A stretch of DNA of 64,000 nucleotides from the NCBI RefSeq assembly GCF_050003625.1, contig NC_134398.1:86925983-86989982 (forward strand). Reading direction: 5' to 3'. The position numbers and the translations under genes are program-made. This DNA is from Haematobia irritans (Eukaryota > Arthropoda > Insecta > Diptera > Muscidae). Of the stretch, positions 21,986 through 33,249 are shown one piece after another. Numbering within the stretch: the stretch's first letter is position 1; each line of letters starts with the position of its first letter. The notes under the pieces are model-generated. The model had not been told where the DNA came from and made no database searches. It saw only the letters and a list, made by a program, of their open reading frames with translations.

Positions 21986-22077
21986 TTTTATTATAACAAA
22001 ATAGTGTTCTGTCAAAGTCATAGGGGCCCCATTATACTAATATGCCCAGGGCCTCTAAAAGGTTAAAGGCGGCCCTG

Positions 22078-22606
22078 AATAGAGTAGAGAGAAATTTTAA
22101 AAATGTTCTACAAATCTCATTCGGAGCAATGCCGGCACACAGTGTGTCCTTCCCATACATTCGATGGCCAAAAAATGAAAGAGTTGTACGAGAGCAATGA
22201 AATTTGGCACGAGTTCCTAATATAATAGAATTAAGAAAATTTCAAAGTATCGACAAAATTGACCACGCCCATCGCCCACCGCCCATACAAACTAAAATTA
22301 TTTTTGGCTGTTAAAAATTAACTATTGCTACAAATTTCCTGAAAATTGCTGGAAGAACATATCTATGCAACACCTTTTAAAAAAAATTATTTCTTCAGCA
22401 TTGACCACGCCCATCGCCCACCTCCCATACAAATGATATTTCAAAAATGCCATATCTTTTGTAAATTTATAACTAGAATGTTTATTTTTCGCACAAATGC
22501 ATACAGCATCTATTAAATGCTGTTTTGAAAATATGAAGAAAATCAGCCCACTGTAACACCCGTCCCCCATACAACCCCCATACAAAAATTGTACAGTTCA
22601 CTCTAT
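22078..22606. repeat. Two diverged units with GACCACGCCCATCGCCCACC
   Basis: The motif occurs at about 22260 and 22404, each followed by CCATACAAA. This looks like a short tandem duplication of about 145 bp, otherwise featureless. Confidence 0.4.
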
Positions 22607-23190
22607 TTAATTTATTAACAACATTTTCACATCTTCGTGATAATCTAATTTTTTAAGCTTCAATTTCGTTCTTAATGAATTGATGTATGGGTCGGAGGAT
22701 ATCAACAAATGATGCATTACGTCTTCGTTAGTAGAACAGCGCCCAGTCTTGCGCGAGTTATATAGCCTATATCGTTTATAGTCTTTATTCCTCGCTTCCT
22801 GCGCTTCTTCTGATAACATTCCTTTGAAAAATAAACCATATGTTAATTCAAAATGTATGAAACAAATCGTATCTTTAACCTACCTATAGGTAGAATGGCC
22901 TCAGATACAATTTTGTTACCATGTATCAAAACTTTATGCACTGTGATAGGCATGTAGTACCATCCATACAAATCAATGTACAATTTTGCCGTGTCTAAAC
23001 AATATATATGGAACTTCTCAGAGTCTATTGCCTGACTGCAACTTATTGTGGATAATATAACCTATGAATCAGTTGTTCATTTACTCCGGTTATGTCGCGA
23101 AAACTTCACCAATTATAAGATCAATATCTTTTTTATATTTAACAACAATTTCCGAGAGCGTTCTGAAAGATATTTTTGACTTTTCCATTG
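22607..23190 (-). pseudogene. Unrecognised multi-exon gene or transposon ORF, broken near its 5' end
   Basis: A minus-strand reading structure. The 3' exon (22821-22607) encodes MLSEEAQEARNKDYKRYR, then TNEDVMHHLLISSDPYINSL, to a stop. Its acceptor TTTTTCAAAG and the donor GTAGGT at 22883 define a 62-bp intron (22822-22883). The joined upstream exon (about 23062-22884) is open: FHIYCLDTAKLYIDLYGWYY, then MPITVHKVLIHG and SEAILPIG across the splice. Further upstream an ATG at 23190 opens MEKSKISFRTLSEIVVKYKK, but two frameshifts or unrecognised introns separate it from the rest (TGVNEQLIHR lies in another frame). I associate the PIG-x-LSEEAQEARNK...SSDP pattern with uncharacterised, possibly transposon-related arthropod proteins; not verified. 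Confidence 0.55.
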
Positions 23191-23488
23191 TTTTTAAGAA
23201 ATTTGCTTTAATTGCTTAATAAACACTCACTTATTACTTTACCAACTACAATTGGGAATGACAAAGAAGTAAAGAGCATAAACAAATGAGAAAATCGATG
23301 CCACCAATGATCAATGATTGTTGTTGTTGTAAGAAATATAGCGTTATATTTTTTTTTAATTTTGCAAAAATAAAATGCACATCAACATAGGTTCTATTTT
23401 TAGAATGACTATAAGAACTGCTACAATTTTAAAAGACCTACACATTGCGTGTAATAATAAGTGACGTTATTATTCATTCAATCCCAAC

Positions 23489-23565
23489 GTCTTTAATAGC
23501 TCAGTGGATAGAGTTGGCGGCTGGTGTGCGAACATCTGGAGTTCGAGCCCAACTCATGCTCAAGT
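23489..23565 (+). other. tRNA-like sequence with A- and B-boxes
   Basis: A-box TAGCTCAGTGG (23497-23507) and a B-box-like GAGTTCGAGCCC (about 23539-23550), TTTT shortly after. Different from units A and B of the T family. The stems are poor, so it is more likely a SINE head or tRNA relic than a functional tRNA. Confidence 0.5.
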
Positions 23566-23569
23566 TTTC

Positions 23570-24809
23570 ATTATGCTATGTAAAAATTTATTTAAAAAAA
23601 TAATAATAACTGATATGATTTGAATTTCAGTGTACGAGCACTTTATACACAATTATCTTACAAATATACTATTTATAGTAATAGACATGCACACAGGCAA
23701 AACAACAACAAGCAGTAACGAAAGAAAGAGTGCGCAGTTGTTGATGCACTCGTAAAATAACGCATAACGCATATTTTTTACTGTAATTTTTTGGTTTTCC
23801 ATTGTTTTTTTGGCCGCGGGCAAATTTGGGCACAATTTTTTTTTTGAATCTGTTAGCTGAGACCCTCAGCTTTAATTTGGTATAGGACTCCATGTTTCGC
23901 ACTGCTTCGCACACAACTAAAAGTTTAACGGAAAATCATAAATGTTAATCTTTTTTGGCCCAAAATAAAAAAAAAATAATTTGTTTTTTTCAATTTTTAT
24001 TTTTTTTTTTTAATTTACATAATGCTTGATGCCTATTTAAAGTGAAAAAAAATTTCTATAAGGTACACTCGGTGTATAGTTTATAAGTAACAATGTTTTA
24101 AATATGACATAGAAAACTAACCTATTTGAGACTTGTTCACATATGTAAACTTTGCGCTGCTCGGGACAGAAAACCAATGGAGATATTTACATAAAATTTA
24201 ACACACATGACCTTTGTAATATAGTTTAACCAACTGTGCAAAAATCATCAAAATCGGAGAGCAGGTCCAAAATGATTTATTGCCGCAGCGGACACAGTGT
24301 GCGGCGTAGACTTTAACCCTAAGCAAATATTCTGACACAGGCTGAATATCACACTATGGAGTAGCATCCCGATCGAATAAAATAGAATTCGGAGTTAATA
24401 TCGTAGGAACTAGTTTGCAATGGACTGGTCCCCATAAAATTCAACGCCGTCACTCCGAATCTTCGATGGTCAAGTTGACGACATACTTTTTAACCTAAAA
24501 AGTCGTAAAACGACATTGGATTACAACGAAGGTCCAAGTTTTTAACCTTCACGATGCAACGTCTTCAACAATCCCTTGATTCCACATGATATGCTATAAT
24601 CAAAATTTTATTTATATTGTCTAAAACTTCAATCGTCTACTTCTATCATTCCTCGTCAATGCAGGAGAATACCATGTGGGTTTATTGAGAAATTTACTTG
24701 ATCCCTAGGAATATTTTGAGATGTAAAACTTCTAAAAATTCAGTAGAAATTACCAACAACCACAAACTTGTGAGAAAGATGATCAATCTTGCGAGTTGCA
24801 ATCAATATA
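23570..24809. other. No recognised gene; diverged repeat-like DNA
   Basis: AT-rich with a poly-T stretch near 24000. The minus-strand frames at 23653-23914 show no domain. Around 24300-24490 a few words (TCCGAATCTTCGATGG) resemble the linker of the jockey-type remnant at 14.9 kb, too short to call. Confidence 0.4.
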
Positions 24810-25078
24810 CACACAAATTTTTTTTCTGATCCAATCACGAAATTAATTGATCCAATTAACTTTTTAATTGAAATATCTTCAATCACAGATACTGTCATTA
24901 TCAATTTAAAAAAAAAAATGATTCTAATTAAAAAATTAATTGATACTATCAATTTTTGTGATTGATTTTTGTTTCAATTAAGAAATGTTTTGAATCAATT
25001 ACATTTTTAATTGAATATTTTTTAAAACTCAATTAAGATTTTAATGGGGAAAATTTTCGTGAAATTTTTATCTGTGTA
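24810..25078. mobile_element. N-family TIR element N2
   Basis: 269 bp. Ends CACACAAATTTTTTTTCTG and, inverted, CACAGATAAAAATTTCACG, flanked by TA (24808-24809, 25079-25080). Interior of AATTAATTGAT words as in N1. Confidence 0.85.
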
Positions 25079-26419
25079 TGAAAAAACATTCGTCTCCTTA
25101 AACATCGAAAATACTTCATTCTGATCGGCATTGCACAGAATATACAGAAGCCGGAGAATTAAATGATCATCCACATCCATACTGACGGATACCATCAACC
25201 TCATAAAGAATGACCAAAAATCTGGTATTTTCAAAAACTCCTTCTACCTTCACAGAATATTTGAAATATATCGAATATGTGAAGCATTTTGGTTAAAACC
25301 AAACAAAAACAGAGAATATCGAATCTCCTTTCAGCAACAACATGTTCTTAATTCGTAGAAAGTTCATACGCTTGTTCGGGCTTTGTTTCTCTATTTTCCA
25401 TTTTAATGCCATTCTCCGAACTTTGCTTAGAATCGCCTGCCGTGGCATCCCTAAAGTACACATTAAAACTAACCACCTTGCCCCTTTCGGCAACAACAAT
25501 AATAGCAGCAACAATAGCATCGTCAGCAATAACAACAACATTTGATATTGTGCAAATAGGTACGTGAGTGTGTGTGTGTGTGTGTATGTTTGAGTGAGCT
25601 CTTCCTTATGTGATTGTGTATATGAATGGAATAACTCTCACTCTCTCTCTCTCCGCCCAGGATTGGATAGATGGATGAATGTGAGGTTTTGTATGGGCTT
25701 AGTTCTTCTCAAATGAAAGCATTCATAACTCATCTTTGTAATGACGATGTCGAGGACCAAGGACTACACTACCATGTAGACGATGCTGTTGATGATGGTG
25801 GGTTATACTCGAGTTTGTTCCTCGCAATTTCCTGTTTGCCTCTTTGCTGTAAATGTTGCAGAAAGTTAAGGTTTTTGAAATTTCTGAAGGGCATACTTGA
25901 ATATGCTGAGTTCCTCCCCGATTTGTTTCATATGTGTACCACGGACGATGATGAGGACGCTGATGAAGAACGTATCATCGGCATGAATGAGGTCCCGAAC
26001 ACATGATAGCCTCCCAACAGCCAAGGCGCCCACATCCTCACTTGTGTGAAGTTGCTGCGTCAATGTCCTCCTTTTCAGCTTCATACACACTTATGTTAAC
26101 TTAGTCCAACAAGCCCAACTGAAGGGGGTCGCAATTGCAGAAGAGTCGATTATGAAGCAGCCAACGTTTATTCTTGTAAAGAATCCTTTGTATTGATTGT
26201 GTGATGATGCATGTGTAAGCGTTCTCCATAGAACTGGCATCGTTTAAGTTGGCACATTTTAGGTACCAATTAAAGCGAATGATAGATACATTTAGCCATA
26301 TTCAAATTTTATGGTACAAGGAAAAAAGAAAGTTTATCCCAGACTTGTTGGTTTTCATTAACCTTTGTTCCAAAGAGAAAAATGTTCGGCACTGAAACAA
26401 TCAATCGACATGAAACTTG
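25079..26419. other. Apparently single-copy intronic DNA with microsatellites
   Basis: CAACAA/AATAAC-rich stretch at 25490-25540, a GT repeat at about 25567-25585 and a CT repeat near 25635. The open frame 25671-26006 (+) is acidic at its end and has no recognised domain or compatible splice sites with the Dscam-like frame. No match elsewhere in the window. Confidence 0.45.
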
Positions 26420-26667
26420 CACCCAGTGAAGGAATATGATCACCTCAAACATGTTTCAAGAGCACCATGTTACTTTTTCACAGCGACCATGTAGCATTTT
26501 TGTCGCAAGAATATTCTTTTCTCGTCAAACATAACATGCTTTCCGAAATCAGGTACATAATTTCCGAGAAAAGAACATGGTTTCGACAAACATGCTACAT
26601 GTTTTCCGTGAAAAACTAACATTTTGCTCTTGGAACATGGTTGGGGTGATCATATTCCTTCTCAACG
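26420..26667. mobile_element. R-family MITE, copy R2
   Basis: Nearly palindromic. Left arm GAAGGAATATGATCACCTC and CAAACATGTTTCAAGAGC, mirrored on the right. Related to 6972-7140 and 50242-50490. Confidence 0.85.
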
Positions 26668-27360
26668 TTTGAGGATTTTCCACAATTTGTGCTCTCACTT
26701 TAGAATAAGGATGAAAGAGAGTTGACTTCTAACTAAAGATTTAGATTTGGATCTGGACTTCCAATTGGAAAACTATAATTTCGGATAAGCATCTTCAAAA
26801 TGTACATCCCTCAGTTAAAGTCAAATGTCTTCGATGTAAGACGTTTAGGGCTCCGAATCAATACAAAATTTTTTAAGTGAGTTTTGAATGTATGATTATA
26901 TTGATTCAATCAGAATCTGCTCCTTACCGCAACACTGAAAGTTTTATTTTAGCACTAAACATTTTTTTTAAGATAATAAAAGATATTAGAGTCCTACACA
27001 GAAAAAATACGCCTTATTAAATTATAATATGCCCAAATTAATTTGTTAGTACACCCTAAAAAAAATCGCTTCTTTAACATATGTTCCAAACATATTTTGC
27101 AGGAAGCACATATATTATTGGATACTGCCGAAACATTAATATGTTTGTTTTATGTGAACATATTATATGTTTGGAAGCATTTTGAGCCCAAAAATATTAT
27201 ATGCTTGGAAGAATTTTTCCCAAAGACGATTGTGCTCATTGCCTAACATACTCGTAATTTTCACTTCCACGAAATATTTTAGTTTTTGACACCTTTTTCT
27301 GTAATACAAATAATGTTGATGAAATTATTCACTTTTATAATTTTTTTAAATTTTACCTTT

Positions 27361-27433
27361 CGCCTGCACGGAGAATCGAACCGAGGACCATACAGTTTGT
27401 AAGCCAACACACTATCCACTGGACTACGTAGCT
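27361..27433 (-). other. tRNA-like unit B in T2
   Basis: Minus strand: an A-box region like TAGTCCAGTGG, an anticodon-loop position reading CTTACAA, and B-box GGTTCGATTCTCC, ending CAGGCG. The T3 and T6 copies keep a perfect A-box TAGCTCAGTGG. No T-run follows directly. Divergent from unit A. Confidence 0.65.
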
Positions 27434-27578
27434 GTTATAGTCACCAGTAGATAATTATCGTAGCTGTTATAGTCACCAGTAGATAATTATCGTTATAAGT
27501 TACATTTATATAGCATAGTTTGCAGCGCCCACGAGCACATGCAAACATAACATTATTTAACAGAAACATACATTTGTT

Positions 27579-27651
27579 TGCCGCGTGGAGCAGTGGTTAG
27601 CATGTCTGCCTTGCATGCAAAGGGTCGTGGGTTCAATCCCTGCTCCGACCT
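27579..27651 (+). other. tRNA-like unit A in T2
   Basis: A-box TGGAGCAGTGG, loop CTTGCAT, B-box GGTTCAATCCC, then CTGCTCC and a long T-run from 27657 that would stop Pol III. Same as the unit at 9709-9781. Confidence 0.7.
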
Positions 27652-29391
27652 AACACTTTTTTTTTTTAATTTATTTATACTATATTAAATTTTTATAATG
27701 AAACTTCGAAATGTGGGTTATTAAAGATTTATAGTCAGTAACAGTGCTTGATATAAACGAAATTGACTGACTTTTGGATAAAATATTATTTTTTTTTATT
27801 GCAAAAATAACAATTTTGTAACAAAAATCTGTTTTTGGTACAAAACTTTAAAATTTGGAAGGAATTCAAAAACTCTAACAAAAGAAGAACGTGGAGTCGA
27901 GTATAAACATACATAAATAATTTTATAATATAAACATAAATTTATTTAGGCGTGAACAGTTTTTTACTAGCATTTAACACCATCGCTCTAATATGCCTTT
28001 TATTTTTCTTTAATAATTAATTTTAAAGAAAATAAACTTTTTAAATTGTTTTAGCTGCAAACCTCGAACTTTATTCATTCGCTGTGTTATGTTGATATCT
28101 TTCGTCAACTCTCCCGGTTTCCATCTCTATTTCTTTCTTTCTCTCTCTGTCGCTTTGAATAAAATATCACAACATATGTATGTTTAGTCGAAATTTGTAA
28201 ATTTATATATGTTTGCATTCACACATATGATTTTTATGAAACATTCATGCCCCAAACATAATATATTCTAACATATTAACATAGATGTCCCAAACATTTA
28301 GTGTTAGTTTAGGAACATTACATGTTTGCACTTAAATATATTGTGTTTTAAAATTGTGCCCGAAACACATTTTGTTTATATCGGAACATATGAAAAACAT
28401 ATTTTTCTAACAGTGTATAAACAGCAGAAAAGTCTGCTGAAAAAGCAAACAGTCTGCTCAAAGAGGAAAAGCAGTCACTGTTGGCTGAAATAGCAAACAT
28501 TGTCTGCTAGTTTTTAAGCTCGATTACACTAAAACATGGTTCAGCTTGGCTGAAACAAATATCGTAATTCAATTAAAACAATATTTTATGAATATCTACA
28601 CTGTTAGAAAAATATGTTTTTCATATGTTTCGATATAAACAAAATGTGTTTCGGGCACAATTTTTAAACACAATATATTTAAGTGCAAACATGTAATGTT
28701 CTCAAACTAACACTAAATGTTTGGAACACATATGTTAATATGTTAGAATATATTATGTTTGGGGCATGCATGTTTCATAAAAATTATATGTGTGAATGTA
28801 AACATATATAAATTTACAAATTTCGAGTAAACATATATATGTTGTGATATTTTATTAAGAGAGCGACAGAGAGAGAGAGAGAGAGTATAGAGAAAGAAGT
28901 AGAGATAAAAACCGGGAGGGTTGACGAAAGATATCAAATTAACACAGCGAGAGAATCGAAAGAGAGCAATTTCTGTGAAACCGCTTATATGTTGTTTCGG
29001 AAACTGCTTTATGATAAGGCCAAACATTTTATACGCTGAAGTCTAAATATTATTTAATTTAAGTCTAAATATTATTTAATTTGTGTATATTATAAAATTA
29101 TTTATGTATGTTTATACTCGACCCCACGTTCTTCCTTTGTTAGAGTTTTTGAATTCCTTCCAAAATATCAAACTTTTATACCAAAACCAGTTTTTTATTA
29201 CAAAATTGTTATTTTTGCAATAAAAAAATAATATTTTATCCAAAAGCTCAGTCCATTTCGTTTATATCAAGCACTGTTTCTGACTGTAAATCTTTAATAA
29301 CCCACATTTCGAAGTTTCATTATAAAAATGTAATATAGTATAAATATAAATGTGTAAATTAAAAAAAAAAAAAAAAAAACAATTGGTGTTT

Positions 29392-29464
29392 GGTCGGAGC
29401 AGGGATTGAACCCACGACCCTTTGCATGTACGGCAGACATGCTAACCACTGCTCCACGTTGCCA
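29392..29464 (-). other. tRNA-like unit A in T3
   Basis: Minus strand: A-box TGGAGCAGTGG, B-box GGTTCAATCCC; a 19-base A-run on + (29362-29380) is the T-run terminator on the minus strand. Confidence 0.68.
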
Positions 29465-29573
29465 ACACATGTATGTTTCTGTTAAATAATGTTATGTTTG
29501 CATGGGCTCGTGGGCGCTGCAAACTATGCTATATACATGTAACTTATAACGATAATTGTCTTCTGGTGACTAT

Positions 29574-29647
29574 AACAGCTACGTAGCTCAGTGGTAGTGT
29601 GTTGGCTTACAAACTGTATGGTCCTCGGTTCGATTCTCCGTCCAGGC
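29574..29647 (+). other. tRNA-like unit B in T3
   Basis: Perfect A-box TAGCTCAGTGG (29584-29594), loop CTTACAA, B-box GGTTCGATTCT. Points away from unit A, about 110 bp apart. Confidence 0.7.
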
Positions 29648-29953
29648 GAAAGGTAAAATTTAAAAAAATTATAAAATTGAATAATTTCTTCAACATTATT
29701 TGTATTACAGAAAAAGGTGCCAAGAACTAAAAAATTTCGTGGAAGTGAAAATTATGTTAGGAAATGAGCACAATCTTCTTTGGGGAAAATTCTTCCAAGC
29801 ATATAATATTTTTGGCTCAAAATGCTTCCAAAAATAGAATATGTTCACATAAAACAAATATATTAATGTTTCGGCAGTATCCAATAATATATGTGCTTCC
29901 TGCAAAATATGTTTGGAACATATGTTAGAGAGGCGATTTTTTTTGAGGGTGTA

Positions 29954-30644
29954 TAGTATTGGCCCAAAAATTTGATTTTTTGTCTAATTGAAGCATAATA
30001 GCAAACAAAATGTTTGTTGATCGCATTTAGGAGCTTTCTTGGTTCTTAAATATGATTTGGGGAAAAATTTATAATCTAAAAATTTTATAATTTGTTGTTC
30101 GATGAGTGTAACAATATGTCTTAAGAAAATTATTCAAAATTTGATAAAGTTTTCCATTGATAGTTTGAATTTCTTTATAGGGATATTAACGAAGAAATAT
30201 GTATATACAATAAAAATGAACATTCTTTTGATAAAGATATTGTTAGACCTTTATCAATTTGTTGCTCGTTAAAAAAATCCTTTTTTTTAATTTGTAGCAT
30301 CCAGAGAGAAAACAGAAAAAATCCATCGTTTACAAAATCAAGTCAAAAATATACTAACTCAAAAGTTCATTTTGAGTTTGAGAAAGTTCATTAGAATTTT
30401 GGAACCATTTTTGTAGAGAAATATACTTACAGGTCCATCAATTGATGTTGATGTTATTTTTTATCTTTAGTGTGTAAATATAACCATAGCGGTAGGCGAA
30501 ACATTTTTTCGACGACGACGTATAGCAATATACAGTAGCTAACGGATATATGTAAGCACAAAAAAAAAGAAAATGTAGCAAATATGTACACCATGTCTTT
30601 TTGCTGTGTTTGGGTGCGAAAAATGTTTATATAAGACAAACGTG
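29954..30644. other. Stretch without recognised features
   Basis: AT-rich; no repeat match or splice-compatible exon seen. A CTATGGTTATATTTA-type word near 30480 (inverse) recurs at about 33827. Confidence 0.4.
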
Positions 30645-33249
30645 CACTGAAAAAACAGTGAACCCTTTTTCATTGCAAAATGAACTAAACTGTAGTAATA
30701 TTGACCATGATTTAGCCCTTAAGATTTTTTTCAACTTGTCTAGTTTATAATTTTCTTAAATTTTAGTTCATCTATAACATTGTAGTTTAGTTCATTTTTA
30801 CAACACCATAAGATTTATATACCCCTACCAAGTTAAAAAGTCAGTATTATTTTGGTTTACTTGCTTATTTTGTGGGAAACCCGATAATAAAAATTGGTTA
30901 ACAGTCTTTTTAAAATGTCGACGACTAAACTATTTTTAAATCAATCATTCCACAGTACAGAGAAATTAAAAAATTAAAGGAACAACAAACCGTTTTACTA
31001 TTATGAAAATTTTCATACATTAAAATTAAACTTTCTTTAAGCAAAAGTACTTTATTATAAAAACTTATGATGAAAGTTCTTAATACAATGTTTTTTGTGA
31101 ATAAAAATTATGACCACGTGGAACAGAGAGTAGTTCATTTGAACCCGCTGTTTGGACATTTTGACTTATCCTTTTTTTATTCATCGTAGGTAAGTTTTTC
31201 ACAAATCTTGCTGGAAAAAAATGGAAACAATAATGAAAATTGTTAAAAATTAACACCATGTAATGAAATATAATTTTTAATTCTTCATTTTAGCTTGTAA
31301 CTTACCATATTTGGGGGCATTTTATCAAATGGTGTAAGAAATTCAACTTTTCTTTGAAAACGTATCTCATAACATTTGTACCTGAAACAATTAGAGAAAT
31401 AATGAAGTATTCTAAATAAACTCATAAAACTGTGTTGTTATCGATGTGAAGGATATAATAAAAATAAATATTCTAGTTGAAAGAAAGCCAGAGTTTTAAT
31501 ATAAGACTTACCAATTCTCTATTAAATTGTACGCTGAGGGCAAATATAAAAAGTTGTCCAAATTTATTTGGGCTATTCTGAAATTAAATATTTATTTTTT
31601 TACATTAAATAAAATTATTAAATAGTTTTCCAAAAAATCGAATGAAAAAAATAATATTATGCATAAAAAACACAAATATTCTGGTTAAAAGAAAGTTAAA
31701 GAATCCTTACCAATTCACTATTAAATTACAAGCAAAGGAGTACCAACACTTTTTTCAAATTTTTAAGGGGTTATTCTGAAATTAAATATTTGTTTTTTTT
31801 ACATTAAAATATTACATTGGTTTCCAAAAAAATTGATTAAAGAAATACTAAAATAAGGTATTAAAAACCTGTAATTTTGATGATGAAAAGGTCATAAAAC
31901 AGTAAATATTCTAGTTGAAAGAAAGCCAAATTTTAAAAGAAAACTTACCAATTCTCTATTTTCGAACCCATCTGGAGTTGCTCTGAAATTAAATATTGCT
32001 TTTACAACAAAGAAAAACATTAAACTGGTTTCCAAAAAAAAAAAATAATAATTAACAAATAATAATATACATAAAAAATATTATTTTTAAAAGAAAGCCA
32101 TATTAAAAAAACAATACTTACCAATTTATGGCTAAACTATACGCTGAGATATAACAACAATTGTCCAAATTCATCTGGAATTGAATATTAATTTTTTACA
32201 TTGAATAATAAAAAATTCAATACACTCTCAATTTCAACATATTTTCCTAAATATTCTTAATAACTTTTCTCGAAACTACCGATAAAATATTAATAACTTT
32301 CATTTAAAAGGTTTAATAAACACCAATAAACACCAATATATGTCTCAAAATTCCAAAATATTCCATGCCTTTATATTCCCTTGTTGCATATTAAAAGATG
32401 CAACAGCCCACGCCAACGCCAACTATACAACTGAAGCATGCCAAACAAAACCAAGCAAAGCCAAAACATTCCTACAACAACAAAAACACATGTGCCTTTA
32501 TTGAAAACAACACCTCATCCAGCCAATAAACCATCCAAGAATAACAAACACACACAAACCACTAAATGAACCAAAATAAAAACAACCCCACGCTCATGTA
32601 TACACGACAAAACTCAAGTAACATCATCTTTACATTAATCACATTCCACTATGCCGATAAAGATCTCTGTAATATGCATTAGTTCATCGCATCTGCTGAC
32701 AATTTACTCTGAGAATAATATTCGTAAAGGCACACCAGTTTATGAACGATGAAACGTTTAACTTAAAATTTGCAAAATTTTCATGAAATGTTATCTACCA
32801 TTTTTGACGAAAATGTCCATAAATTTAATTACATGTGAACTAAAATATTTCATTGGGTAATTTTTTACCAACAATTATTAACTATAGGAATTGTCAGTAA
32901 GAAATTGCTATCCACTTTCAAGTTCATTTTTCGTAAAAAAATATTTTCTCATACAAAAAAATCTTTATAGTAAATTGCACTTATTATTTAGAAAATACTT
33001 TACATTTCACAAGTAGTTTTATAGCATAACAAACGAATTTTTAACTACCAGTTAAGAAATTTTTTAAGGAAATTTCCATCGTATTTTGTAGGCCATGAAC
33101 TAAACGATTGCTACTTAGAATTTGTAAAATTTCCTTTCGAGTAGTTAATTTTCGTTGAAGATACGAAAAATGAACTAAAATTCTGGAAAATTCTTGTAAT
33201 AAATTATTGTAAAAATTTCTTAAATTTACGAGACACTTTTTTTTCTGTG
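30645..33249 (+). mobile_element. Q-family TIR element, copy B (complete, 2.6 kb)
   Basis: Starts CACTGAAAAAACAGTGAACC and ends, inverted, CACAGAAAAAAAAGTGTC, flanked by TG on both sides (30643-30644, 33250-33251). The middle has the diverged blocks of about 200 bp (ACGCTGAG at 31531, AAGCAAAG at 31731). Lacks the Tc1-like MITE of copy A at about 32390. No transposase. Confidence 0.88.

Larger units (their letters stand above)
15244..22077 (+). mobile_element. hAT transposon 1, decayed, heavily nested
   Basis: Terminal inverted repeats: CAGGCCCGTCTTTCCC then TGCCCAGGGCCCC on the left, mirrored by CAGGGCCGCCTTTAACC and CCTGGGCATA on the right. Flanking 8-bp duplication AATAGGGT (15236-15243) and AATAGAGT (22078-22085), 7 of 8 identical, as expected for hAT. 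Of the transposase only the C-terminal dimerisation region survives (17040-17369). The interior is occupied by LINE copy 2, S2, K1 with D2, E2 and a LINE tail. Confidence 0.85.
27052..28415 (+). mobile_element. T-family element T2 (full length, 1.36 kb)
   Basis: Starts CACCCTAAAAAAAATCGC and ends, inverted, CACTGTTAGAAAAATATG, flanked by TA (27050-27051, 28416-28417). Order: a left block of AACATATTATATG-type words, tRNA-like unit B on the minus strand, about 145 bp of spacer, tRNA-like unit A on the plus strand, an AT-rich middle, a CT microsatellite, then a right block again rich in CATATG words. The spacer contains a tandem copy of about 37 bp (27424-27495). No open frame with a domain. 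Confidence 0.9.
28599..29951 (-). mobile_element. T-family element T3 (full length, inverted to T2)
   Basis: Ends CACTGTTAGAAAAATATG on the left and GAGGGTG on the right, flanked by TA (28597-28598, 29952-29953). The same order as T2 read on the minus strand. Only 183 bp separate it from T2, so the two form a very long inverted repeat. Confidence 0.9.

Noticed and set aside
25293..25545. Leucine-rich (minus) and asparagine-rich (plus) open frames
   Set aside because: Product of a CAACAA/AATAAC low-complexity stretch; frames open on both strands.
25671..26006. 111-codon open frame MDECEVLYGLSS
   Set aside because: No domain, no splice compatibility with the Dscam-like gene, no second copy or codon evidence.
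27579..27651. Functional tRNA gene (TGC anticodon position)
   Set aside because: Repeated inside a transposon family, with imperfect cloverleaf stems and homology to a SINE head.
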